A DNA stretch of 52,436 nucleotides from VRUE01 sp036379955 (lineage in GTDB: Bacteria; Actinomycetota; Thermoleophilia; Solirubrobacterales; 70-9): assembly GCA_036379955.1 (NCBI GenBank), contig DASVFR010000001.1, positions 1-52,436 on the forward strand, given 5' to 3'. The notes beneath the pieces were generated by a model. It had not been told where the DNA came from. It made no database searches and was given only the letters and a program-made list of their open reading frames with translations. Of the stretch, positions 33,361 to 42,326 are shown piece after piece; position 1 is the first letter of the stretch, and each line of letters starts with the position of its first letter. The position numbers were made by a program, and so were the translations under genes.

Positions 33361-34691
33361 GTCGCCTCCTGCTGAGGCCGATGGGCCGAAAAGCGCTCTA
33401 TGTCAGCGCTTTTCGGCCCATCGGCCCCGGAGGCTGGGAGCCAGACGCGGAAGGTGGAGCCTTGGCCGGCCGCCGATTCGGCCCCGATCGTGCCGCCGTG
33501 CAGCTCGACCAGCGACTTGGAGATCGCTAGGCCGAGGCCGGTGCCGCCCACGTGCTGGGTGAGGCCAGCGTCGCCCCTGGTGAAGCGGTCGAATATGTGC
33601 TCTAGCTGGTCGGCTGCCATCCCGGGTCCGTCGTCGCGCACGGCCAGTTCCACTCCGGCTCCGTTGCGAGCTGCCGTCACTTCGATCGACGCGCCGGCGG
33701 GACTGTACTCGTGCGCGTTGGTAAGGAGATTCACCAGCACCTGACGGATTCGGTCGCGGTCGACGCTGACCTCGGGCAGGCCCGCCTCGACCCGCTGCTC
33801 GAGCGATTGATCGCGGCCCTCGGTCTGGCTGCGCATCGTCCGCACCGCGTCCTCGACCAGCGCCCCGACCTCGGTCGGCGCCGGCTTGATCGTCAAGCGC
33901 CCGGCGTCGCTGCGGGCGAGGTCGAGCAGGTCGTTGAGCAGGCGCACCAGGTGACGGGTGTTGTCGAGGATCACCTCAACCGTCTCCGCCTGCTTGGGGC
34001 TGAGCTTTTCGCGCTCCAGCATCAGCAGCTCGGCGAACCCCTGCACGGAGGTGAGCGGGCTGCGCAGCTCGTGCGAGGCGGTGAGCACGAACTCGTCCTT
34101 CATCGTTTCCAGCTGGTCGCGTTCGCCGGCGCGGCGCTGCAGCTCGCCGGCCATCTCGTTGAACGCCTCGCCGAGCGCCGCCGTCTCCGAAAGGCCGCCG
34201 ACTTTCACCCGCGTCTCGAGATCGCCGCCGGCGAGGCGCCCCGAGGCCTCGACCAGCTCCTCGAGCGGGCGCCGCATCGAGGCGATCAGGCCGGTGAAGA
34301 GCAGCGCCGCCCCGGTCAGGCCGGCGATCAGGCCGGCGCCGACCAGCAGGGCCGTGTCGCGCGTCTTGTCGTCGATTTCGTCGCGCAGCTGCTGACGTTT
34401 CTGCTTCTGGTTGAGGATCGCCGCTTTGGCGACTGCGGGGTGGTCGCCTTCGGCCAGGCGATTGCGGGCGGCGATCTCCACCTGGTAGGAGCGGGCCGTG
34501 GCGTCCTCGAAGCCCTGGCGCTGCTGCAGGAAGCGGGCGACCCCGATCACGGCGAGCCCGGTGAGCACGGCGAAGGCGATCGCGAAGCCGATCGTCAGCC
34601 GGTTGGCGACCGACGGGCTGAGGCGAAATCGGCGTCGGGAATATGCTTGACCGGCGATGGGGGACGAGGCTACAGGCACGACCGACGGCAT
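33357..34691 (-). CDS. HAMP-domain sensor histidine kinase
   Basis: 444 residues. TM1 about 33-53, a short roughly 60-residue extracytoplasmic helical segment, TM2 about 113-135, HAMP about 136-190, HisKA with phospho-acceptor in TASHELRSPL, HATPase with N-box NLLTNAHEY, DDGPGMA and GGTGLGLAIS. The small sensor region suggests membrane or envelope sensing. The last ~20 residues (GADGPKSADIERFSAHRPQQ) are encoded by a palindromic repeat and are not part of the fold. Start ATG 34691 or GTG 34679; both lie inside the 5' end of the divergent kinase gene. Confidence 0.92.
   Translation of the reverse strand: MPSVVPVASSPIAGQAYSRRRFRLSPSVANRLTIGFAIAFAVLTGLAVIGVARFLQQRQGFEDATARSYQVEIAARNRLAEGDHPAVAKAAILNQKQKRQQLRDEIDDKTRDTALLVGAGLIAGLTGAALLFTGLIASMRRPLEELVEASGRLAGGDLETRVKVGGLSETAALGEAFNEMAGELQRRAGERDQLETMKDEFVLTASHELRSPLTSVQGFAELLMLEREKLSPKQAETVEVILDNTRHLVRLLNDLLDLARSDAGRLTIKPAPTEVGALVEDAVRTMRSQTEGRDQSLEQRVEAGLPEVSVDRDRIRQVLVNLLTNAHEYSPAGASIEVTAARNGAGVELAVRDDGPGMAADQLEHIFDRFTRGDAGLTQHVGGTGLGLAISKSLVELHGGTIGAESAAGQGSTFRVWLPASGADGPKSADIERFSAHRPQQEAT
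33376..33426. repeat. Palindromic repeat, copy B, forming the histidine kinase C-terminus
   Basis: Perfect 22-bp arms (33376-33397, 33405-33426) with core GGGCCGAAAAGCGCT and loop CTATGTC. Its core matches the copy at 23900-23946, apart from Y/R at one position of each arm and at the loop edge. Confidence 0.9.
34642..34647 (+). promoter_or_regulatory. -10 element TATGCT of the APH-type kinase gene
   Basis: TATGCT ends 9 bases before ATG 34657. It lies inside the antisense coding region of the histidine kinase N-terminus. Confidence 0.5.
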
Positions 34692-35721
34692 CGCCGAGGC
34701 CCCGCAGGGGATCGACCGCGATGGGGTCGAAGGCTGGTTCGCCGAGCACGTCGACGGCGCTCGGCTGCCGCTCGACTTCGAGCGGATCTCCGGCGGGCAC
34801 TCGAACCTGACCTACGGGGTGCGGGACGCCGGCGGCGCGCGCTGGGCGCTGCGCCGGCCGCCGCTCGGCAAGCGACTCGGCTCGGCCCACGACATGGGCC
34901 GTGAGTTCCGCGTCGTCTCGGCCCTGGCGCCGACCCCGGTGCCGGTGGCCCCGGTCGCCGGCCTCTGCGAGGACGAGAGCGTCAACGAAGCGCCCTTCTA
35001 CGCGATGGAGTTCGTCGAGGGCCCGATCCTGCGCGGCCTGGCCGAGGCCGACGCCTTCCCCGACGAGGGCGACCGCCGCGCGATCGGCGAGCGCGTGGTC
35101 GACACGCTGGTCGAGATCCACGCCGTCGACCCCGACGCGGTCGGGCTCGGCGACCTCGGCCGCAAGGAGGACTACGTCGCTCGCCAGCTGCACCGCTGGC
35201 AAGGTCAGTGGGAGAAGTCGAAGACGCGCGAGCTGCCGGCGATCGACGCCGTGCACGAGCGCCTCGCCGCGCGCATCCCAGAGCAGGGGCGGGCGACGAT
35301 CGTCCACGGCGACTACCGCCTCGACAACATGATCCTCACGCCGGGAGGCGAGGTCGCCGCGGTGGTCGACTGGGAGCTCTGCACCCTCGGCGACCCGCTC
35401 GCCGACGTCGGCCTGCTGATGGTCTACTGGCCCGAGCCCGGCGACGAGCTCGTCGCCCTCGGCCAGCCCGCCACCCTGGCCCCCGGCTTCCCCGGCCGCG
35501 CCGAGCTTGCCGCCCGCTACGCCGAGCGCTCCGGCCGCGACCTCTCCCAGCTCGACTTCTTCGTCGCCCTCGGCTACTGGAAGCTGGCGATCATCCTCGA
35601 GGGCGTCTACGCCCGCTACGCCGCCGGCCAGTACGGCAAGGTCGACCCCGGCATCGAAGAGTTCGCCCGCCTGGTCGAGCGCTTGGCGGAGGCGGCCGAC
35701 GAGGCCGAGCGGCGCGGTTGA
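34657..35721 (+). CDS. APH-family phosphotransferase, ACAD10/11 kinase-domain-like
   Basis: 354 residues, aminoglycoside-phosphotransferase fold. Catalytic loop HGDYRLDNMIL (Asp/Asn) and metal-binding DWELCTLGDPLADVG match the subgroup that forms the N-terminal half of ACAD10/ACAD11. N-terminal ISGGHSNLTYGV is the ATP-lid region. In mammals this kinase domain phosphorylates 4-hydroxyacyl-CoAs ahead of dehydrogenase-domain elimination. An ACAD10/11-like dehydrogenase is encoded separately at 49.3-50.5 kb. The ATG is probably leaderless; no Shine-Dalgarno seen. The alternative is a small-molecule kinase of another substrate. Confidence 0.85.
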   Translation: MGDEATGTTDGIAEAPQGIDRDGVEGWFAEHVDGARLPLDFERISGGHSNLTYGVRDAGGARWALRRPPLGKRLGSAHDMGREFRVVSALAPTPVPVAPVAGLCEDESVNEAPFYAMEFVEGPILRGLAEADAFPDEGDRRAIGERVVDTLVEIHAVDPDAVGLGDLGRKEDYVARQLHRWQGQWEKSKTRELPAIDAVHERLAARIPEQGRATIVHGDYRLDNMILTPGGEVAAVVDWELCTLGDPLADVGLLMVYWPEPGDELVALGQPATLAPGFPGRAELAARYAERSGRDLSQLDFFVALGYWKLAIILEGVYARYAAGQYGKVDPGIEEFARLVERLAEAADEAERRG

Positions 35722-35727
35722 GGGCGG

Positions 35728-38427
35728 CTACGCGCGCTGCGAGAAGCGGCCCAGCACCCAGTGATAGTTGAGGCCGAGGGCGGTCCCGGCGGGGCCGGCC
35801 TGCAATGAGGGCAGCACGTCCTTCAGCATGAGCTCCCGGATCACGGCTTCGCGCAGGGCGCGGTCGGCGATCTCGGGCATGTACTCGGCTTGATTCGACG
35901 GCACCAGCATTCCGCGCACGATCTCTTCGCCCAGCATCTCGTAGGCGGTGGCCACGGTCTCGCCGTCGAAGTGAGGCGACAACGCGGCGACGACCTCGTC
36001 GACCAGCGGTCGCGGCCGGATGCGGCGCTCGGCTCGTCGCTGGGCTGCGGCGAGTGCTTGCTCATCCAGCTCCGCGCGAGCCTGGCGTACGGCTTCGGCC
36101 GGAGCCGGCGGGAGTCCGGCCGGGTCCGCGTCGCGGAGCAACTCCAGCCAGCGCTCGCGCAGCGCCCGGTTGGGGTCGTGCAACAGCACCGCCTCGGGAC
36201 CGGGCGGTCCGAGGTCGGGCGCGCTCCAGGCGAGCGTCCCGCCGGGGACGAGCACGCTCGCAAGGCCCGCGGCCGTTCGCTCCATCGCCTTGGGCGGAAT
36301 CAGGTGGAAGACCATGTTCGCCATTGCGGCATCCATCGTCGATCCACCGAGCACCTCGGACAGGGGACGGAACCCCCCGTCCTCGGACCGCAGCGAGTGG
36401 AAGCGGGCCCAGGTGCACGCGCCCAGCAGCTCGTAGCCCTGGGCGTACCAGCTCGACGGGATGTCGACGAGGTGGAGCTCGAGCCCGACGTCCGCACGCT
36501 CCAGCCGTCTCTCGATGTCGCGCTCCTTGCACGCCTTCAATAGCTCGATCGCCGCCGTTCCCGTGCCGGCGCCGTAGTCCATCACCCTGATCGTCTCCCC
36601 GGGCCGGCACTCCTCGAGCCTTTTCTCGATCGCCTCCAGCGCCCTGGCGACGACGAACCCGGTCGGCGGGTTGCACCACAGCGCCGGATGGCGGAGATCG
36701 CCGTCGTTGAAGATGATCTCGTGCAGAGCGCGGCCGTCTTCGAGGTCCGCGTCGAGATCGGGCCGCCAGGTGTCGTGCCGAGCGGCGGCCGGATCGATCC
36801 CCGGCAGCGGCTCCCCGTCCGCCACGAGCAATCGATTGAGGCTGATCGAGACGAAGGGCCGCCCCGTCGGGTAGCGCCGCTCGCAGTAGCCGGCTGGTTG
36901 TAGTCCGGCCGCCTGGCTGCAACGCAGGAAAGAGGCGTGGTCGACCGTGTATTGCTTCGAGTAGGCCTGGTGGGCGTCGAATGCGATCCCGTGCAGCGCG
37001 CCGAGATGGCGTTTCATCACGCTCGGCGCCACGCTGTGCGCCTCGAGCACCACCAGCCCGTGGCGGTGAACGTGGGGCTTCCAGCGCCGCAGGTGGGCGA
37101 TCAGGTCCCGCTCGATGTCCTCGCCAGAGACCGCCCGGCCGCCGGCGTCCATGTAGACGCTGCTGGCCCAGCCGGGCGCCCTAGGCTCCTCTGCGTCGCC
37201 GCGGTAGGTGCGCTCGTGGTCGATGAAGGCGCGTATGTGCAGGCCGTCCTCGACGCGCAGGCCATGCGTAGCGAGGTCCGCGGCGAGGCGATCGGGATCG
37301 GTGACGTCCCCGGAGATGACCAGGGATAGAGCACCGGCCTCCGCGAGCTTTCGCTCGGTCGTAGCCCGCGCGCCGGGATCGGGATCGACCCCGACCATCG
37401 TCAGCGGATGCTCGTCGAGGTGTCGCCCGCGGACGGTCTTGCTCCGGATGACTTCGAACAGGTGCACGAGCCAGCTGCCGTTGCCGCAACCCATGTCGGC
37501 GATGAATGCGGGTTGTCGCTCGATCGGCTCGCGATCGAACAGCTCGAGGAAGATCGGCTCGCTCTCGGAGAAGTAGCGCTTGTGGGCAGCGCCGCTGATG
37601 CGCAGGTTGAGATCGCGCAGCACGTGCCACTCTGGCTCCCCGGGGTCGTGCGTGACGTTCAGCTCTCCCCGGTAGATCTCAGGCAGGCGGGCGAAGAGCG
37701 GCAGGTAGGTGATCACGCCGCCAAAGTTGAGGGCGAAGGTCCGGGCCTGTTCGCCGCTCGGGGTCCAGCCCTCGTCGTCGAGCCAGCCGAGGATCCCGAG
37801 CAGCCCCGCGGCGCCCTCGCCGAAGGGGTCCGCGGGGAGCTCCGGCGCCCGCTCCCCGAGTCGCCCGGACTCGTGCAGCCAGAGCATCGGGGATACGACC
37901 AAGGCCAGGTCGAGCAGCTCGCCGACGAGCGTCGCCTCGTCCTCCGGCCAATCGGCCGGCACCGACCAGCGGTCGACCGCGGTCGTGGCCAGCTTGCGGA
38001 AGGCCTCGGCTTGCGACTCGCTCCACGGCTCGCGCCAGGCCCGTCCCCGGTCTTCGGCGAAGCTGGCGAGCAGGTCGCCGATCGCGACGAAGGGCTCACG
38101 CAGCTCCATCGCCCTCCTGCCGGCCTCGGTCCATTCGAAGGTCGCGAGGCCGGGGTCGAGCGACGGCGCGCCCTCGAGCCAGCCGGCGCCGCAGAGCGAG
38201 TGCATCGCGACCCGGATGGCGCCGAAGCCGGCGGCGGTCATCTCCGGGTAGAGCTCCGACAGCGGCCGCTTGCCCTCCAGCGAGGGCTCGAGAACGCCAA
38301 TCTCGTCCAGGGCGCGAAGCGTCATGCAGAGCACGACGCTGTCCTGGGATAGGAACATCGCCCGGCGCAGCTCGGCCCGCGAGGCACGGGCGGGGTTCGC
38401 CCGAGCGCTTGGGACGGCGCCGGTCAT
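35728..38427 (-). CDS. Large tandem SAM-dependent methyltransferase (AprA-related)
   Basis: 899 residues. A helical/winged-helix region (20-115) precedes a first class I methyltransferase with SAM motif IADMGCGNGSW near residue 309, then DGLHIRAFIDHERTY and HGLVVLEAHSVAPSVMKRHL. A second methyltransferase follows with VMDYGAGTGTA near residue 616. The first domain recalls the AprA/GphF-type methyltransferases of polyketide loading modules (family memory, moderate confidence). No carrier-protein or ketosynthase domain is present. The ATG overlaps the acyltransferase stop as ATGA. It is last in a four-gene envelope-type operon. Acceptor unknown. Confidence 0.75.
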   Translation of the reverse strand: MTGAVPSARANPARASRAELRRAMFLSQDSVVLCMTLRALDEIGVLEPSLEGKRPLSELYPEMTAAGFGAIRVAMHSLCGAGWLEGAPSLDPGLATFEWTEAGRRAMELREPFVAIGDLLASFAEDRGRAWREPWSESQAEAFRKLATTAVDRWSVPADWPEDEATLVGELLDLALVVSPMLWLHESGRLGERAPELPADPFGEGAAGLLGILGWLDDEGWTPSGEQARTFALNFGGVITYLPLFARLPEIYRGELNVTHDPGEPEWHVLRDLNLRISGAAHKRYFSESEPIFLELFDREPIERQPAFIADMGCGNGSWLVHLFEVIRSKTVRGRHLDEHPLTMVGVDPDPGARATTERKLAEAGALSLVISGDVTDPDRLAADLATHGLRVEDGLHIRAFIDHERTYRGDAEEPRAPGWASSVYMDAGGRAVSGEDIERDLIAHLRRWKPHVHRHGLVVLEAHSVAPSVMKRHLGALHGIAFDAHQAYSKQYTVDHASFLRCSQAAGLQPAGYCERRYPTGRPFVSISLNRLLVADGEPLPGIDPAAARHDTWRPDLDADLEDGRALHEIIFNDGDLRHPALWCNPPTGFVVARALEAIEKRLEECRPGETIRVMDYGAGTGTAAIELLKACKERDIERRLERADVGLELHLVDIPSSWYAQGYELLGACTWARFHSLRSEDGGFRPLSEVLGGSTMDAAMANMVFHLIPPKAMERTAAGLASVLVPGGTLAWSAPDLGPPGPEAVLLHDPNRALRERWLELLRDADPAGLPPAPAEAVRQARAELDEQALAAAQRRAERRIRPRPLVDEVVAALSPHFDGETVATAYEMLGEEIVRGMLVPSNQAEYMPEIADRALREAVIRELMLKDVLPSLQAGPAGTALGLNYHWVLGRFSQRA

Positions 38428-39701
38428 CCGCTACCGCCCCCTTCGGGAACCTGGCCCCGACCCTGCCTGCGCTCCGCCATCACTTCGCGCAGAGACCGGT
38501 ACTTCAGCTTCATCAGGGGACGCTCGACGAGGCGGTAGCTCAGCATCGCCAGCGGTACCGCCACGACGACCTCGCCTACCAGCACCGTCCAGTAGCCCTG
38601 TTCGGCCCCGAGCGCGCCAAGCGTCACCGCAACCGTGCCGTGCCAGAGCAGCAGCCCGTAGGAGATCACTCCGACCCACATCAGGAAGGGATGCCCAAGC
38701 ACCCTCGCGGGGAGTCCCCGGTTGGGGTTGGCGAAGACCGCCGGCAGGAACAGCAGAGTCGCGCCCACCCCCTGCATCAGGTTGAGCCAGACGTATTCAG
38801 CGGTGTTGAAGCCGAAGACGAAGGGAACGTCGGAGAAGGTGAACACCGTGGCGACGTAGATTGCGAATCCGCCCGCCCAGCAGAGCCCAGGTCGCGAGGC
38901 GACGAAGCGCAGCGGCCGGGGCTTGACGGCCGCTCGCGAGTAGACGACCGAGATCACGGCGAGGCCGAGCCCGAGCGCGAACCAGTAGAAGTTTCCGAGG
39001 AAGCTGTACCTGTACCACGCCTCGTCGCGCAGGTCGAACGGCGGACCGCCGAGTGCCAGCGCCGCGGCCGCGAGGACCAGAAGCAGCCCCAGCTCGATTG
39101 TCATCCAGCGACGCGGCGCGACGCGGCGCAAGAAGAAAGCCGTAAAGGCGGCGTAGAAGGGGAGCATCACGTAGAAGGTCATGTCGATGCCCAGCGTCCA
39201 CGACTGCGGCAGTCCGCAGAGGAACTCCTCGGTCGCCGGGCAGACGCTGTGCAGGTTTTCGACGTCGAGGAAGTCGGTGAGGCTGTAAAAGGCCCACCAG
39301 TTGTGGCTGAACACGCCGTAGAGGCCAGGGATGATCGCCAGTGCCGTGAGCGCCACCCAGTAGGCGGGATAGAGGCGCAGGAAGCGACGCCAGGCGTACG
39401 CCGAAACGGTCGGCGCCTCCGGGCCGCCGACCCGGTGGGCGATCATCGGCCTGTAGAGCAGGAAGGCGGAGAGCATGAAGAAGAGCGCCACCACACCGTC
39501 CCAGCGCACGACGATGCGATTTGGGAGGCTCGCCGTGAAACCGCCGAAGCCGCCGGTGAAGAACCAGGCGTGGCCGACGATGATGGCCAAGGCGGCGACG
39601 CCGCGCAGGCCGACCGTGAGCGGATAGCGCGGATGGTGGGGAGGCGGCTCGACGACGTCCTCGCCTTCGCCGAACGGCACGGTTACCGGCGTGGTTGCCA
39701 C
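38424..39701 (-). CDS. Membrane acyltransferase family 3 (OafA/NodX-like)
   Basis: About 425 residues with ten or so membrane helices. LTVGLRGVAALAIIVGHAWF is the family N-terminal motif with the active-site His; WRRFLRLYPAYWVAL is the conserved R-x10-R-like segment. These enzymes O-acetylate or acylate surface glycans, lipids or secreted molecules. GTG 39701 starts one base after the upstream stop; the open frame to 39872 only repeats the antisense of that gene. Overlaps the methyltransferase by 4 bases. Confidence 0.88.
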   Translation of the reverse strand: MATTPVTVPFGEGEDVVEPPPHHPRYPLTVGLRGVAALAIIVGHAWFFTGGFGGFTASLPNRIVVRWDGVVALFFMLSAFLLYRPMIAHRVGGPEAPTVSAYAWRRFLRLYPAYWVALTALAIIPGLYGVFSHNWWAFYSLTDFLDVENLHSVCPATEEFLCGLPQSWTLGIDMTFYVMLPFYAAFTAFFLRRVAPRRWMTIELGLLLVLAAAALALGGPPFDLRDEAWYRYSFLGNFYWFALGLGLAVISVVYSRAAVKPRPLRFVASRPGLCWAGGFAIYVATVFTFSDVPFVFGFNTAEYVWLNLMQGVGATLLFLPAVFANPNRGLPARVLGHPFLMWVGVISYGLLLWHGTVAVTLGALGAEQGYWTVLVGEVVVAVPLAMLSYRLVERPLMKLKYRSLREVMAERRQGRGQVPEGGGSG

Positions 39702-39702
39702 C

Positions 39703-40248
39703 TCAGCCGAAGGCCTCGCGTACGACGACGCCGAGGAGGTCGATTTCGCAATCCCGCAGCCCCGCCCGCCCCGCCGCTTCGCGCTGTTCGGCGCCGAGCT
39801 CGGTGAGCAGCCCCTGTAGGCGTTTCGAGCGCCCCTGGTCCCCCGCTTCGCCCGCTTCCAGCCGCTCTTCACCGAGCACGATGATCGGATCGAAGAAGCT
39901 CAGGTATGCATCGAAGCTCGGGTCGTCGGCAGCGTTCCGCAGATCGCGTTGCCGCTGCGTCAAGCGCTTGATCAGCGCCAGCCCGGGCTTTGCGATTCCC
40001 TCGGTCGTCAGTTCGAAGCCGGACTTGTAGACCTTCTGGGAGGCTTCCCGCCCGATTTGCCGCACGCCTCGCAGCATCCAGCGGCAGTTGCCTTCCGCTT
40101 GGGCGACGACGTGGGCTGAGATTCCAGTCGCGGCCGGAGCACTCTCCGTCTGAGCAGCAGTTTCCCCTGAGTCACCTCCGCCACACGCGACGACGCACAG
40201 CGCGAGGATCGTGGCGGCGGCGAGCGCCGCGGCCCGGCACAAGTTCAT
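39703..40248 (-). CDS. Putative lipoprotein, unknown function
   Basis: 181 residues. Signal peptide with lipobox VVACGGG (Cys22), a Ser/Thr/Ala-rich spacer, then a helical domain with two Cys (NCRWML and RDCEIDL) that could pair. No family recognised. The ATG overlaps the stop of the glycosyltransferase gene as ATGA, and its stop is one base before the acyltransferase start, so it belongs to the same envelope operon and may help deliver or bind the modified molecule at the cell surface. Confidence 0.75.
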   Translation of the reverse strand: MNLCRAAALAAATILALCVVACGGGDSGETAAQTESAPAATGISAHVVAQAEGNCRWMLRGVRQIGREASQKVYKSGFELTTEGIAKPGLALIKRLTQRQRDLRNAADDPSFDAYLSFFDPIIVLGEERLEAGEAGDQGRSKRLQGLLTELGAEQREAAGRAGLRDCEIDLLGVVVREAFG

Positions 40249-41561
40249 CGGGCCTGGATCTCCCGCCCCCGAGCACGGTCGTAGACCACCGCCAGGCCGA
40301 TCGCAGCGAGGATCAGCAGGAAGGGATCGGCGGGTAGACGATCGCGCGGGAGGCCATTGACGAGGGCGGTCGTTGTCAGGATCAGAATCGGGATCAGCCA
40401 GAGGAAGAAAGGCCCCCGAGGCAGCCCGGGCGGCCGCTCGGAATCTCCAGGGTTTGCACGGCGGGAGAAGATGAGCGCCAGCGTACCGACCAGGCCGAGG
40501 AGGACGAGGATGGCGATCCCGATCCGCTCGGACGTCGGGGCCGCGCTGCCGATGCCGCGATCGTCGACGGGGTTTCCCTCCCGGTCGACCACCGATCCGC
40601 CGGTCAGCTCGAACATCCGCGCGAGGTTCCAGCCGAAGGCTTCGGCTACGTAAACGGGGTGCTGCCAGGCGAAGTCGCGAGCCTCGCGGCGCAGCTTCGC
40701 ATCGACTTCCGCCTCGTCGAGGCCGGGGGTTTCGAACAGCGGCGCGAGACTGGGGACCGTGCGTGGGTCGCGCCAGGCACCGTGTGTGTTGGAATCGTGC
40801 GAAGTCGGGTTGTAGACGCCCGCCGCGGTGATGCCCGCGCTCGTCGTCAACGGAACGAAGCGATCGAACTGGACCGTGTTGCGAATCGTCCAGGGCGCTA
40901 CGACCAGGGCGGCAACGGCGAGCAGCACGGCGGGGCCGAGCAACGCTCGTGGCCGGAAACGAGGCTGGAGGACGAGCACTCCGAGCGCCAGCGGCAGCAG
41001 CAGAGCGAGCCCGGTGTTGCGGGTCAGCAGTGCCAGGCCGCAGAGCGCACCGGCTCCCGCGGCCCAGCCCAACGCCCCGCCCGAGCGGCGGTAGTTGAGC
41101 GCGCAGAGAACCGCTCCCAGCTCGAGCACGATGAAGAGCGACTCCGAGAGCAGCTCGCGGCTGAGCAGGACCAAGGGCGGGAAGACGGCCGTCAGCGCCG
41201 CCGCCAGGAGGCCCACGCGGACGCCCCAGATCCGTCGCGCGATCAGATAGGTCAGGACGATCGCCAAGGCGCCGAGAAGGGCGTCGGCAACCCTTCCCGC
41301 CGTCGCACTGCTGCCGCTGAGCGCGTAGACGCCGCCGAGGAAGTAGGGGTAGCCGGGCCCTCTGATTGCCGTCGGCCCCCCTTGGAGGAGGTAGCCGGAT
41401 CGCGGATAGCCGTCTCCGTCCGCGATCGCCCGCGCGTAGTAGTCGTACTCGAAGGCGTCGTTGGCCGGTTTGTAGCCGCCGTCCGTGGCGACCGCCCCGA
41501 TCCGCAGCACAAGACCAGCGAGCACGATCGCGACGAGCGCTGCCCGGGGAGTCCCGAGCAC
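40245..41561 (-). CDS. GT39/ArnT-like membrane glycosyltransferase
   Basis: 438 residues, about 11 membrane helices. The first extracytoplasmic loop has the acidic NDAFEYDYYARAIADGDGY typical of PMT/ArnT-type enzymes that transfer sugars from polyprenyl phosphates to lipids or proteins outside the membrane. APWTIRNTVQF is another family motif. GTG 41561 is the only reasonable start, with a G-run upstream. First gene of a four-gene operon. Donor and acceptor unknown. Confidence 0.85.
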   Translation of the reverse strand: MLGTPRAALVAIVLAGLVLRIGAVATDGGYKPANDAFEYDYYARAIADGDGYPRSGYLLQGGPTAIRGPGYPYFLGGVYALSGSSATAGRVADALLGALAIVLTYLIARRIWGVRVGLLAAALTAVFPPLVLLSRELLSESLFIVLELGAVLCALNYRRSGGALGWAAGAGALCGLALLTRNTGLALLLPLALGVLVLQPRFRPRALLGPAVLLAVAALVVAPWTIRNTVQFDRFVPLTTSAGITAAGVYNPTSHDSNTHGAWRDPRTVPSLAPLFETPGLDEAEVDAKLRREARDFAWQHPVYVAEAFGWNLARMFELTGGSVVDREGNPVDDRGIGSAAPTSERIGIAILVLLGLVGTLALIFSRRANPGDSERPPGLPRGPFFLWLIPILILTTTALVNGLPRDRLPADPFLLILAAIGLAVVYDRARGREIQAR

Positions 41562-41576
41562 CCCCCCGATATGCGA

Positions 41577-41600
41577 GGGGCCTCCGTTTCCGGAGGCCCC
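41577..41600. terminator. Hairpin between the coiled-coil protein and the GT39 gene
   Basis: Perfect 10-bp stem GGGGCCTCCG / CGGAGGCCCC with a 4-base loop, 28 bases past the stop of the upstream minus-strand gene. No clear T-tract, so moderate support. Confidence 0.5.
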
Positions 41601-41627
41601 CTCTATCCGATCCTCAGCCTGGCGCGA

Positions 41628-42242
41628 TTACTTTTCGGTGCAGACGGTGTTCGCCTGAATCGACCAGGTCGGCGTGCCGGAGATCGCCTTGGCGGTTACG
41701 AACCAGCCGTCGCCGTAGAAGGTCGGCGTCGACGCCGTGACGGTCACGTTGGTCGAGCCATTGAACGCCCAGCCGCCACCGGTCGATTCGTCTTCGCCTT
41801 CGCAGAAGGCGCTGACGTTCTTGGTGGTTTCGGTGTCTTCCGCGCTCGATGAGCCGAACTGGTAGTAGACCCCGCGGACCTTCGTATTGGCGTTGGCTTC
41901 GGCTTTTTCGGCCAGCGTCTTTGCCTGGTCGGCGGTGGTTTTGGCGCCGTTGGCCGTCGTCTGGGCTTTATCCGCGCTTTCCTGCGCTTTTTTAGCGCTG
42001 GCGGCGGCGCCGTCGGCGCTGGTCTGGGAGTTTTTCGCCGCTTCCAGCGCTTCGTTGGCCGTCTTGTTGGCGGTGTTCGCCTGCTTCTTCGCCTGCTTCG
42101 CAGTCTTCAGCGCGGTTTCGGCGGTCTTCTTGACGCTCTTCGAAGCGCTCGCAATCAGGTTTGACGGTCCCCCGAGTGCCGGCACCGCCAGCGCGAGGGC
42201 CAGCACGAGACTCAATCCGAGAACCACATAACGCTTGCTCAT
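41628..42242 (-). CDS. Secreted coiled-coil protein with C-terminal beta domain
   Basis: 204 residues. Signal peptide (MSKRYVVLG core, PALGG cleavage), then residues 30-120 of Ala/Lys/Thr-rich heptads (KTAKQAKKQANTANKTANEA and similar), a strong coiled coil like those of phage fibres or lipoproteins, then a globular domain with two Cys (SAFCEGED and NTVCTEK). The type is common in Thermoleophilia surface proteins, function unknown. ATG 42242 has GGAGGA upstream. Monocistronic. Confidence 0.8.
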   Translation of the reverse strand: MSKRYVVLGLSLVLALALAVPALGGPSNLIASASKSVKKTAETALKTAKQAKKQANTANKTANEALEAAKNSQTSADGAAASAKKAQESADKAQTTANGAKTTADQAKTLAEKAEANANTKVRGVYYQFGSSSAEDTETTKNVSAFCEGEDESTGGGWAFNGSTNVTVTASTPTFYGDGWFVTAKAISGTPTWSIQANTVCTEK

Positions 42243-42326
42243 AGTTGCTTCCTCCAGGCGATCGGCCGACGGCAGATTTCGGGCATTGGATCACAAACGA
42301 TCGGACGACGCAACCCGCGTGGACGG

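Noticed and set aside
41577..41600. Hairpin as a riboswitch of the GT39 gene
   Set aside because: A simple 10-bp stem without conserved aptamer sequence; better seen as a terminator of the upstream gene.
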